Shown one piece after another: positions 25,301 to 37,300 of a stretch of DNA of 64,000 nt. The DNA is from Apteryx mantelli (lineage: Eukaryota > Chordata > Aves > Apterygiformes > Apterygidae). Each line of letters starts with the position of its first letter. Positions within the stretch are counted from its first letter, which is position 1. The DNA lies in assembly GCF_036417845.1 (NCBI RefSeq), contig NC_089990.1, positions 4,104,001-4,168,000 on the forward strand, written 5' to 3'. The notes beneath the pieces are model-generated. The model did no database searches and was not told where the DNA came from. It saw only the letters and a program-made list of their open reading frames with translations. The translations under genes were made by a program, and so were the position numbers.

Positions 25301-28300
25301 ACTTAATATATACCACGTAACCACGGTAACGAGCCAACAAAGCAAACGCTCCGGCGTCTGAACACGGAATACAGTCGCTCCCTGACGGCAAAGCCGAGCC
25401 GTGCTGCGCCCACCAGGACGGCCGCGGCCTCGGTTTGCCACCCCTGCTCACGAGCCAGCGCCGGGGCTCCGGGAAGGGCGACACCTCGCAGGGTCCGTGC
25501 CTCACCGGCAGCCGCGAGCGTCCCCACTCCCTCAGCCCCCCCCCGAGTAACATTTCACCGAGGGGTCGGAGGCTAATTAGCTGTTCCCAAGCCTCATCAA
25601 CAGCTGGTTCGAAGGGGAAGGGAGTAAGTGGTGTTTTTTTCCGAGCCCTACCCACACAGCGAGCCCACCTGAGGCCGCAGGAAGAAGCGCCCCTCTCCGG
25701 CCTACTCTTCTTTTCCGTGCTCGGAGCAGCAGGGAAAGAGTTAGCAACGATGACATTTAAATCATCAACAGAAGGCTGCAGAGTTAACACTCATGCGATA
25801 AACAGAAGAGCGCACACCTTCCAGCGCTACCGCAAGCTGTCTGCCGGCTCAGCCGGCCAACACCGCGCCGTTGCACGTGGACCGCGCGCTGCGATTTGCT
25901 AGAGAGTCCATTTATAAAGGAGGGGGGGAAAAAGTCAAATTTAGAAGCCTAAGATGGGGTTCTTAAAAACCAACCCGGACAGCTCAACGGACTGCAGAGA
26001 GACGGGACGCGGGGAGAGCGACCCACCCGCCTGCCCTCAGCACGCTCTGCCCCCAGTTTTTGCACTTGTGCACGGAGGAAATAAATGCCGTATCTCAGGC
26101 CCCCTTCGGCAGAGCAGCTTGCCAAAGGGCACCGGTTACGAGCCTGCTAAGCAGAGGCAGGAGGAAGGCGGCTGAATCACAGCGTGACAGCCTTCTCCAT
26201 CAGCCTGCGCCCAGCCCACGCGCCGAGCTGCCGGCCGCTCGCTGGAGGGCCGCTGCAACGGCGCCGGCGCGGGCATCGCTAGCCCAGGTACAGCGCTACC
26301 GCAGCTGCGCTAACCTACGGCCTGAGGCGCGCGAGAGCGCTTGTGCGACGCGTGAAGGCGGCCGTTTGGGTTGCATTTTCCTGCCTTTCCAGGCTTTGGA
26401 GCAGGTTCTGCCCTGCTGGTCCTGGCTCTGCCCCATGGCTTCTGCTGGGAGCCGGGGCGGGCGCCGCGCGAGGAGGTTGTCTCTGTGCTCGGCCACGCGC
26501 AGACCCTGCTTGCGGCTCCTCCGGCAGGGATCAGGCTCTCCGAGGAAGCGCTTCGCCTGCTTGGACCTGGCTTTTAGAGGAGCTTCGAAGCTGGGAGCGA
26601 GGAGGCAGCGGGGCAACCGCCTGGGAGCCCCAGGGAACGGGGCTACGAAGCCCTCGACTCCTCGAGAAGATCACAGGGCTTTGGAGCAACCTTCCCTGCT
26701 CGCTCTTGGGCTGCTTGGCAGCAGCCTCCGTGCACCCTTGGCAGCAATAAATAGCCTCAGCTTCAGAGAGGCAGCTCCAAAACACAGAGACCACTGTCTG
26801 CAACGGGAACCCTGCTTCCTAGGCTCCGTCCACGGACCCGCTGTGCAAAATAAATAAGCGTAACTGGGTGCAACACCCTTGAGCTGGCACAGGTGATCCC
26901 CCACCAAGCCTGTCAGCAGCTCAGGGGGACACTTCTGCTCGGAGACAGAGCTCTAGCGGGGGTGTGCAGCACACCTGGTTTGACAAGAAGTCACTTGGGG
27001 ACATGGGAAGGACACTGCAGCCCTGGCAGGGGCTGTCTGGACAGGGTGCATCCCAAAGGGCACTCTGCGAGGGGATCATGGGCTCCCTCCCCTAGGAAGG
27101 GAGCAGCAGAGCCCTGGGCAAGGGCATGGGGGAGCCAGGGACACACGGGAAGTGTATTCTCACTTACAGGTGGGTTCATGCAAACCTGCCTCTAGCACAA
27201 GGATTATTCTTCATGGGATCCTTTCAATGCAGCAGGAATTTCATGATTTTTTTTGGTTTGCATGCAATTTTGTTTGGTTGTTGCATGCTGGAGGTGCTGG
27301 GCACAGGGCTCGGTCGCAGGCGAGCGGGGCCCGGCTCCGCAGCGCTTACCTTGCGGCGCTGCTAGTGCCACATGCTCTTGGGGACGGAGGTGGGTGGACA
27401 GAGAGACTGAAATGTGGAGCAGACTTCTTGATAAACAGCCGGGGCCAAATTCAGCCCAGCAGCTAGTCCAACAAAATCAATGGAGCTAGAACAGGAAGGA
27501 ACTAGGCTACATCCATCTGTTTATCATTAAGTAAAACACTGAATAGTTAAGTAATTAAAGACTGGAAGAAGTGACATTAACTCTTCCAAATACAAACTGT
27601 ACCAACAGGCTTCAGCCTTTGTTTTTGTTAAAAGAAGTGCTCCCAGGCTTGCCATTTTAGCGTTCTCTTCTGGATAAAGCCCCTATTGCCATTCCTTTGC
27701 TGACCTGCAGCACTGTGCCGAATTTGAGTTTTTGAGCCCCATTTTTCTGGGACCCGAGTTCCCTGGAGGAGACGGCGGGGCTGAGCAGGGCTCTCCCCGG
27801 CTCCGAGCGGGGGGTACAGCCTTGTCAGACACACGTTCGCCGCAAGCCGCTTGGCACCGCGTTTGCGGCGGGGGAGGCTCGTATCTGTGCTGTTATGACA
27901 CGACAGGGAAGGAAGGGAGGGTTTCCAAGCCGGAGCTTCGATAGGAGATGAACTGAGGCTGGGGAGGGGGCCTTACCCCGGGGACCCGGATGAGGAGCAC
28001 CCTCCGGCACGGCACTGCCGCAGGGCATGTTCCCCAATTCAGTCTAGAGGACAACAGGCAGCGCAGCAGCCTCAGCCTGCCCCTTTTTTTTAAGGTCACC
28101 CCTACAAAAAAGAGGTCCTGGGCAAGGGACTGAGGCGGAGCTCAGCAGGGACTCTGCGGTGCCCCTCAGCCTTTCCCCATCCATCTCCCGCCCCATCCCT
28201 GGCTCCCGCCGGGCACTGCGGCTCTCCCCTTCGCTCCGTGCCAGCCCTGCCCCAATGCGCACCGGCCAGCACCCGCCGGCGCTCGGGGTTTTACTGCACG

Positions 28301-31300
28301 GCCAAGATGCAAGGAAAGGGGGTGACAGGGATGTGGGATTAACGAGATGGAGGGGAGGAGGCAGCACGCGCAAGAGGGCAGAAGAGCGAGGGCTGAGAGC
28401 CGGGCCAGACCGCGGCGCAGGGCCGCAGCGTGGCGGGGAGGATGCAGCTGCCGTCCCCGCAGGTGGGCTCGCTGCTGCCAGCTTCTGCAGGGCTCGAGGG
28501 CCCGGCTGGGGTGGCAGAGTCTGTCGTTGGCCCTGGCGCTCATCTCTCGCTGCCCTTGGGATCGCAGGCCTGGAGCGGGCACAGCCCGCGCTCCCCTCCA
28601 CGCGCTGCTGAGCTTGGGGAAAGGAGGACATGGCATGGAGAAGAAGAGCTGAGCAGGGAGAGAGGGGCCAGCGACATCCACCCAGGGGAGGGAGGGTGCA
28701 AACCAGACAGGAATCAGACTGTCAGTCCACAAATACCTCCCTGTCCTGCCCACAGGGAAAGCCTCACTCGCCCTGCTCCAGTCTTGCGGCGCGTTCCTCC
28801 CCTCTAGAGGACACTGCCCTTTTGAGCTCCCTGTAAAACCACGCTCGCTTCGATCCTGGTGAGCACAGAAAGCAGGCTGCAAGGTAGCACTTCCCTGCAG
28901 CCCCGGGAGCTGCCCAGCACCCTGGAAAAGGTGTCCACCCCCACAAATACCATGCCAAGTCACGGGTTTGGAGAGAGAAGCCTTTGGGGACGATCGTTCT
29001 CTTCTGCCATGTTTGCATGAGGCTGCTGGACCCAGCACCACCATGCTGAGAGAGGAACCATCTAAGCTCCTCCTGAATGCCAAGTGGTTTTGGTTCAGCA
29101 TTCAAAGCACAATTAAACAGCAAGGCCAGGCTCACAGAGGGCCTGGCTGGGGTCCCCTTCCTTTAGCTAGCTCTGACCCGTTAGCCCAGCGTGGATCTGA
29201 TGTGCATCGAGCTTATTGCAGAACTTGCTGCAGGCTGAAACCTGCCATTCTTTGCAGGGAAGGTGCAACGAAAGGAAGTGACCTGCAACCTTCCACCCGG
29301 AGTCCAAAGGCTAGTCAACACCACCACCGAGTCCTGGTGCCCCTTCATTAATGCGGAAGGCGGCTGTGATCTGCTGCATCACAAGACCAGGTGTAAAACA
29401 CACAACACTGGCAACCTGTCAATTGAGCTCCCTTCTGGGGAAAAACACCCCATGAGCACGGAGCCAGCGCTGCAGAAATCCATGCAGCCATTCAGCAGCT
29501 TCCTGCCCCGCTGCCTCCTCCTCCCTGCAGGATTTGATTTGTAGATGTTCTGCTAAGGGATGCAGCAGCTCACAAACCCTCTCTGCAACAAACCTAGGAG
29601 GATTATCTTTACGCTAAGCCAAAAGCGCAAAATGCACTATGGCTGTTAACACTCAGAGCCACCAAGCACTGCTGAGATGGCCTTGTTACCCACAGCAGCA
29701 GGGTCTCCTGCCTCGTACCCTTCCTGCGCTGGTGCCCCAACAGCACTTGCCCCCTGGTCCAGGCTCTACTCAGCATGACGCGGCCGCAGAGCGGCCCCAG
29801 CGAGGTTTGCAGGCAGGGGGTGCTGCAGGGACACAGCGCAGGTAGCAGGCTCCCCTGCCACCCAACCAGGGCCTCCCTGGGCTGGAGAAGCCATTCCCGC
29901 ACCACCGAGTAGGGAAAACAAACTGTTAGTTCAAAAGAAGTGAAACAAAACCAGGAGACTTACAGAGAGCCCTTGTTCCAGCGAGTCTGTGTTCACGATG
30001 ATGGGAGCAGGGTTGGCCTGTGAGGGGACAAAAGCGGAATGTCACAGAGCTGAGCCGAGCTACGAACCCAGCCCTTCGCAGCGCACAGCCTCTCCCCTCG
30101 CCTTGCACCGGGACCCAGCAGGCTAGGCAGGAAAGCAATTTAGGAAGCGCTCTGCGGTTGTCCCTCCTCCCAGGTGCCTGCCTGCCGGGGACAGGTGTGT
30201 TGCTGCAGCATGGCTCTGGGCAAGGCTCCCCTCCTCAGGCCTGGCGTGGCCTCAAACACACCCTGTGGCCTCAGCTGCTGGGAGGGAGACTGGGAAGACT
30301 GGAAGCTCTCCCAGCCTCAGGCCAGAACCACACCAGCACCATAACTTCCTTTAAATCCACATTACTAGGGAAGGAAGTCCTGAGGGAGGGATATATTGTC
30401 AGCAGACCAACCCTGAGGGCAGGTGCTAACAGTCTGCTGATTTAAGCAGCTGCTGCTGCCCCTACTAAGCATGATGCCATCGTACCTTGGGAGAGCAGTG
30501 TTCGCTCCCCCTTCCCCATCACCCTCGGGGCCAGCCCTCTGCTCGGCACCCCTGGGTCGTCCTCTGCACCTCCACGCACATGCCTGCTGAGCAGCCATCA
30601 CCCCTCTCTCGCAGGGCTCCCCATAAATCTCTCTCCAGGCCTTTCTCCCACATCCCCCCATCCGGGCTGTCCTCTGTCCATTAGCTTGATGCACACTTTA
30701 CGGCCTCCCTTCAATTTGGCTCCCTCCGGGAGCCGCTCCCCCTTAGCCCAGCAGCCTCTCCAGTCTCCCTGCAGCTCCGCTTTGCTTCCAGCTCCGCGTC
30801 CGACCAAGTCAATACTAATGCTGCGTGACGAGAGAGGAGGCAGAGCTGGCCATCGGAGCAAGACGGTGGCGAAGAGACAGCCTCCAGCTTCGGGGCGGCT
30901 GATTGCGTGCGGGGAGGAAGCAGGCGAGGCTGCGACGCAGGCCAGCGGGGGCTGGCGCAGGAGAAACGCGGGGAAAGACGTGCGGCGGGCACGAGGCCCT
31001 AAAGAGAGGGGGAGGCTCTTTTGGGGGAAGAGAGCCGCAAGGGCTTGTAGCCCCAAAGCGAAGAGGAGGAGGCCGCGCCGCGCCGGGCCGGGCCGGGCCG
31101 GGCCAGACCGGGCCGAGCCGCGCCGGAGCTGTCCAGCGCCGCAACCTCCTGAACGCGCTGCCGCCGCCCCGCGCCGCCCCCTCGGGCGCCCCTTCCCCTT
31201 CCCCTTCCCCTTCCCCGAGTCCCGAGCGAGGGAGGCCGGGGAGAGCGTTTCTCTAACGCTTTGCTTCTGCACAGGAGCGTGAGGGAGCAGGCGCGAAAGA

Positions 31301-34300
31301 CGAGGCGCTCCAGCCTCACACGAGGCCGGTTATTCCTCGCTGGCACACGAGGGCACGCGGCACGGTGAAAGCCGGGAGGTCAGGGCTTTCGCAAGATTCG
31401 CGATGTGATGCCAAGGCTCGCACAGAGAACGGCAGCCCGAGGTAGAACAGGAAACACTAAGAGACATGAGCTGCAAGGTGGAGGTGAACTCTCTGCCTTT
31501 GGGCAGCAAAAACATCACATCCAGAGTCAGGAGCAAAGAAGTCAAGGCACAGGCAAGCGTAGCAATTAACGGGAACCACTGTCTGTCCAGCAACGTGAGT
31601 GGTCGGACTGCATGGCTGGATGGCCTCTGAGAGTCTTCTATGCTTTTTTCAGGGGTAGACTGCCACCTCACTGCCCTCCTCTGAGTTTATATGCCTCCTC
31701 TGAGCCTCCGGCAGAGAATAACCTCCTCAAATAACGCAGAACAGCAGTCTCCACCTCCTCCTGTTTTAGCTGACTGTATTCCTGGACTTCTCACTCTCTT
31801 AGTATCATAGGTGGGAGAGCTAGTGGTCAACAAGACTGTGGTTTTGATCTTACCCTGAAAGGTTCTGCTCTCATAAGGATGGAGCTGGAGGTAGTTAATT
31901 TGATTTATTCAGATGCTTTCTGATCTTTCCTGCAGCTGTAACTATTGGTTACAAAACCATAGTTTTTATGGCAATTAATTCTGTAGCTCAGGCAAATATG
32001 ACCACTTCCAAGCACTCCTGCCAAACTCCTCCCACGCACATAAGAGCATCACAGTTTTCAGGTCCAGTGTCTTGGGATCTCCATGGCCCAGAAGCAGTGA
32101 TAAACTGGGAATATCCCCTCTCTGGCAGTACACAGTCCTTGTATTTAATCCAGATAATTTGTGAGATAGCATATATTAAATCGGGCACTGGCTTTTATTA
32201 GTCCCCAACGCAATTCTAGGAAGGGATTCCACATTTCAAGGCAAAAAAGAAGCACTTCTACTGCCAGCAATTAACAAATGGTGGATGTTTGAACCTTGGT
32301 GTGCCAGAGGCCAGCTCTGATTAGATGAGTTTCCAGGAAGGATGCAGAAGAGGCAGTCTAAGCGAATGCAGTCTGTCATGTGCCCCGTGATTTATGACAT
32401 GAATTCAACCCCACAAATGACGCTTTGGATCCCTCCCAGGGAGAAATGCTACGTACGATTATGTTATAGAGGCTCCTGCAGATCCAGCCTGCGTCCTCCA
32501 GTGAGCCCCACTGCAGTCTCTTTGTTGAATTACTAATAGCCCACAAATCACACATCGCATTGCCTCACTCGCACAGTGGCGAGCCCTAAGGACATATTTT
32601 GTCGAGCCTGCTCACTGTGCACTGAGCATCCTTCACAGTCATTCCACACTAGTGATTTTTACATCTCAAAATACTGCTAGGAGCACACTTTCCCACTCAG
32701 GCTCCAGATGGGACCCAGGAGATGCTGAATGCGAGTGGCTGCTTAAAGCAAAGTCACACATGGTCAGAAGGAATTCAGACCAGGAAACCCCTGTTTGCCT
32801 CCTGTGGCCAGCTATTCCATTACTATACGAAAGGTGTTTAGACATAATCTCCGACTTCTGCTTGCAAAGATCCCAGTGTTTGCACCTTGCCTGTATTTCC
32901 ACTGAGCCAGACAAGACCAAACTAAGACTCAGAGACGGACGGAGGCCCTGAAAATGAAAAGCTACTGCATTTCTCCATCAGGCATCACATGTACCAAGCC
33001 GTCTGCCAGCCAGAGGAGGGGAGAGAACATTACTATTTTTTTTGCTGGGCAGCAGGAACGTGCTGGTGAACTAACCATGCCCTCAACTCTATAGGGAATG
33101 GTAAGTAATTCCTGCCCTAAGGAGCATGGGGTTGTCGCATGCAGGGAGGAGAGGGAAGAGAGCTGTGCATTCACGTCACATTCAATGGGGGCTGTCAGAT
33201 CTCTTCCATCTGAAATGCTTCATCACACTATTATTATTATTTACCAAGCTCTGTTTGTGCTGAGGGCTGTACAAATGGAAGGAGAAGAGGTCCCTGCCCT
33301 GCGGTGCTCATGTGGCAGAACGCCCACTCAAGCCCAGCGGAGCTGCAAGTGCCCAGGACACCCTAAATCAGGCAGAGGCACAAGGGGCTGCACAAATCCT
33401 CAGGCTTGCTGTCTGGAGGCTGCGGGGAAGGCATGACTCAAGGAGGGCCTTGGGCAAGAGGAGAGTCCCTCCACATACGCGAAGAGACTGATCTAGGCTC
33501 GAGGGTAGAGGCAGAGGACAGCTGTTGGGAAGATCTGGGCAGCTAGAGATGTGGAAGGGAGTAGGGGGCTAAAGGTGGTGAGGTTTGAAGGTCGGGCCCC
33601 AAGAGGCCCAGGGAGAGCACAGGGACAGTTCGAAGGCAGCTGGCACCGAGGCTAATGCCAGGAGGAGGCTGCAGGTCTGTGTGCAGGGCAGGAGAGACGT
33701 CTCCTCTCCCCACCAGCCCGCAGCCACCCCGGGCTGCAGAGATTCTGCTGCTTCCGTGCAGCCCGTGCAAGGAGCAGCAAGGCAGCCGGCGGTGCTCCGA
33801 CACACCTAAGGGGCAGGATGTGCCCTTTCAGAAACACCTTTGGATGCAGCCAGATATCACCTCTGAGCAGCCATCTGAGAGAGACAGCTACCATTTGGGC
33901 CATGTTTTGAATGGGTGACTGGTCCCATCAGCTCAGGGTCACTAACATAAGTCACCTGCAGGCAGCCGTGCTCCACCTACTTGCAGCATATCATCCCTTC
34001 CCTTCCATTTCTATTGTTATCATCTGATAGGACAAAGGTAGGATTGTAAAACGTGAAGATTTTTCAGGATTTCCAACCAAAAGAAAGGCTACAATTAAAT
34101 GAAAATGGAGCAGGTCTGTTAGCTTGTTTCAGAGGGAGGGAGCCCTGTCCCGCAGCGTTTCCATGAGGACTACTGTCATGACTGACGCACCAGGAGCTAA
34201 GCGGGGAAATCCTGAACTGAAAGTTCAAGATATTCTCTCTGGAGCCCAAATCCCGAAGCTGTGTAACAGATCCACATCCCCCATAGATCCAGCACAGCGG

Positions 34301-37300
34301 CCAATCCGCAGAGGCTGGGGTCTCATGAACCTCCTCCAGACAAAATAAGCTTGCTGCAAACATCTGAGCCCTACAGCAACCGGCTTGTGCCCACATATAA
34401 AACAGCTACTGTCCTAACCAGCACCAGGACTGAAACAGGAGCCTCAGGGCTGACAAATCCCAGAGCTGGTCTCTGCAGGAGGCCTGCATGCCCTGTATGT
34501 CACGCACATGGAGATGCGCGGCACAGAACAACTATTTGTCACTCTAGGCTGGCGCATAAGAACCAAAATACTGACCTATCTGCTTTATTTGCGCAAGCCT
34601 CCCAGATTGGATCAGAGTGAGAAGTCGGATCTGTCTTTTAATGTCCTTTGCTTTATATCATCTCAGGTATAACTAGCAACACTCAGAAGGAAATGGCTCT
34701 GGGGATAAGTGCAATTAGGTCTTTACATCCTTTTAAAAGCTCTCAGGGGCAGGGGCCGAGCGGGGAGATGCTCAACAGAAGGCACCTGAACCGGGTGGAC
34801 ATGCTGGGCCGCTTGTAGCCCAGGCTCCACCTGCTTAGCTGTTTTAAAAGGGTGTAAAATCATAGAGAAAACTGTGCATTTACAGCTTCTAAAACAGCTG
34901 CTCGGTGGCAGGACCCTGCAGCGGTGGGTGCTAGCTGCGAACGCGCAGGTACCGCACGGCGGCTCCAGCCCGGGGCCGCCGAGGAGCGGAGCACGGCTCC
35001 CGCGGCGCAGCAGGGTCGGCGCGTGGGGAGCCCGCGGCGCCGGCAGGCTCCCGCTGCCGAGGGGAGCGGGTTCGGGTTCGCACGGAGCTAATGAATTAAT
35101 GTCACCGGAGTGAGCCCCGGTCCTCGCACAGCAACGCGCCCAGCTGGCTTGCGCTCCCTGGGCTCACCCTGAGAAGCACCGACACGCTCTTCTGTTTGGC
35201 GCCAGACTTTCCTGCCCTTCTCATGGACACCGATTTTCCCAATGCCCGGGCAGCGAGCCCGAAACGTAGCTGCCGAAAACATGCGCTCCCAAAACACCTG
35301 AGATGACACAGCTCCTCCACGGTGACCTGAGCGAGGCCAGGTGCCGCTTCGGAATTTGAGGCAGGGCAGAAATCCCTCCGGCTCCTTCCCGCTTCCCTCC
35401 AGCTCCCGAGGGACGCGAACGCAGCACGCCGGGCTGCCGAGGCCGAGCTGTGCCAGGTCCCACACCGCGGACCAGCCCGGCTGGCCAAGGGCCCTGCTCC
35501 AGCAGCCAGCCCTGAGGAGCGGCCGCCTTGCTTAGACCCCGCAGCTTCTTCTCCCAAGTGCCAGGGTCCCTTTGGCTGGAGACGACGCACCTGGGGCGAG
35601 AGCCCGGGCCACAGCCCCGGAGGGTGCCGCAAGGGGAATCGCTCCATGCCGTGCCGTGCGGTCCCAGGGCACTGGCTGCGTTGGCAGCTCCTCCGCATCT
35701 CCAAACGCCGGAGGGGCACCAGCTCTTCTCCATGCTGGAGCGCTCCCAAGCCCAGCCATAGGACCTCACTCTCAGGGATGCTCCCCACGCGCCCTCCGGA
35801 CCACGCAGGGCTCGGCGCCTCCCCCGGGACCCACGCGCCCGCCCACGGGCCTCCCGCGAGCCTTCATCTGGCGGTGGCCGAGGAACGCCGCGTCGCCGGC
35901 CTCGTATTAAGAAACGATGCATGACACATCTCTTCCTGGAACGAAGCCTGGCTCCCCAGCTGGCCCGGTGGCAATGCACGGGCTTTTCCAGCATCTCGGT
36001 ATTAAATCCATGCTTTGCTCTTCCTGCATCTTCACTTCTCGGGGGGAGAGGAAATATCTTGCTGCCCAAGGGGCAGCGCGCGGTGCCACGTCCCCCCGGC
36101 ACCCGGCAGCGTCCCCGCAGCGCGTGGGGCGCCCGCCCGTCCGCCTTCCCGCACCGGGCACGGCCACGTGCGCACGGGCGGCCCCAGGCCTCCTCCCCAC
36201 GCTCCGCTCGGGAGAATTTAACGCCCGGTAATTAAAGGGCTGTGGTCACGAGGATCACTGGCAAAGCTACTGAAGTGCCCAAAGTTTAATGCGAACACAA
36301 GCAGCTACTGAGGGTTTGATCTTTGTTTTGGTGCCTCTTTTTTTTTTTTTCCTCTTTTTTTTAAGAGTAAGCTTAAATAGGGACTGGAAAAAGCCTTCAC
36401 TCAGCGGGGAGGAAGAAAGGTTCCCCAGACAGAAGCTCTGTGGACTCCGAGTTTCCATTTCGAAGCCATTAAGGCCAGTGTGCTCATACTTGAAAGTTAG
36501 ACATCCTGTTCCAGGCTCAGGCCTCTAAAATAAGTGACCCAATTTGCAGAGGTGCTGGGCTCCAATAGCTTCCTTTTGACCCGACGTTACCAAATAAAAT
36601 TGACTCAATTCCTTTTTTTCACGAGCAGTTATTATCATCTGAAAGACTCGCACGCTTTCTTTCCCCTCAGACAAATACATACATACAGAGAAAGGAGGAG
36701 TGAATAGGGACAGCACTAAAATAAAGACTTCTTTGGTCTTTGGGATTCAAACATCCTCTTTTCTTCTCCTCTCTAATTTCCAGTGCACATCTAGCTACAA
36801 AACGTTAAGAAACATTTTTCCGTGGTGCAAAAACAAACCAAGATCCATCAAGAGAGCCTCAAACTAAATTACGGTTCCTCTGAGGGTGACAAGGAGAGTG
36901 TGGGCCTGGTCCAGGGTGCTCCAAAGCGCCACGTCCACCAGAAATAATTGCAACCCCGAATCGTCCTTCAGCGGGCCGCTTCCAGGTGCACTTCTGCAGA
37001 CTAAATGCTGAGCTGCATCTCAAGTTCAGGTATTTTGAACTTGTTAAATGCTGCATTAAGGGTTTGTCTCCCCGAGTTACTGATCCACGTTCATTCTATG
37101 CTGCCAGATTTACACCAAGTGCCCTCGAGGGATCCCTGTATCTTCACGCTTGCGTTAAATCCAACCACTGGTGTTTGCACAAAGCATTTCACTGGTAGCC
37201 CTCACACCACCTTACGGGCAGAGCGAGAGTTAAGCATTTTTCCCAAATTACAGCCAAGACGCTGGCCACGAGGAGTGACGGGATGATCAGTACCACGAGG

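Larger units (their letters stand above)
21194..29963 (-). other. DLG3: DLG3 intron between cassette exon and exon 2
   Basis: The 8.8 kb contain an AT-rich island at about 21480-22130, a CpG-dense patch at about 22200-22760, a short tandem repeat at 22906-22967, CR1 remnants near 23.2-23.4 kb, a second CpG patch at about 24950-25220, a compact AT-rich block with an RFX site at 25245-25340, and an old repeat fragment at 27447-27500. No further coding exon was recognised. Confidence 0.7.
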
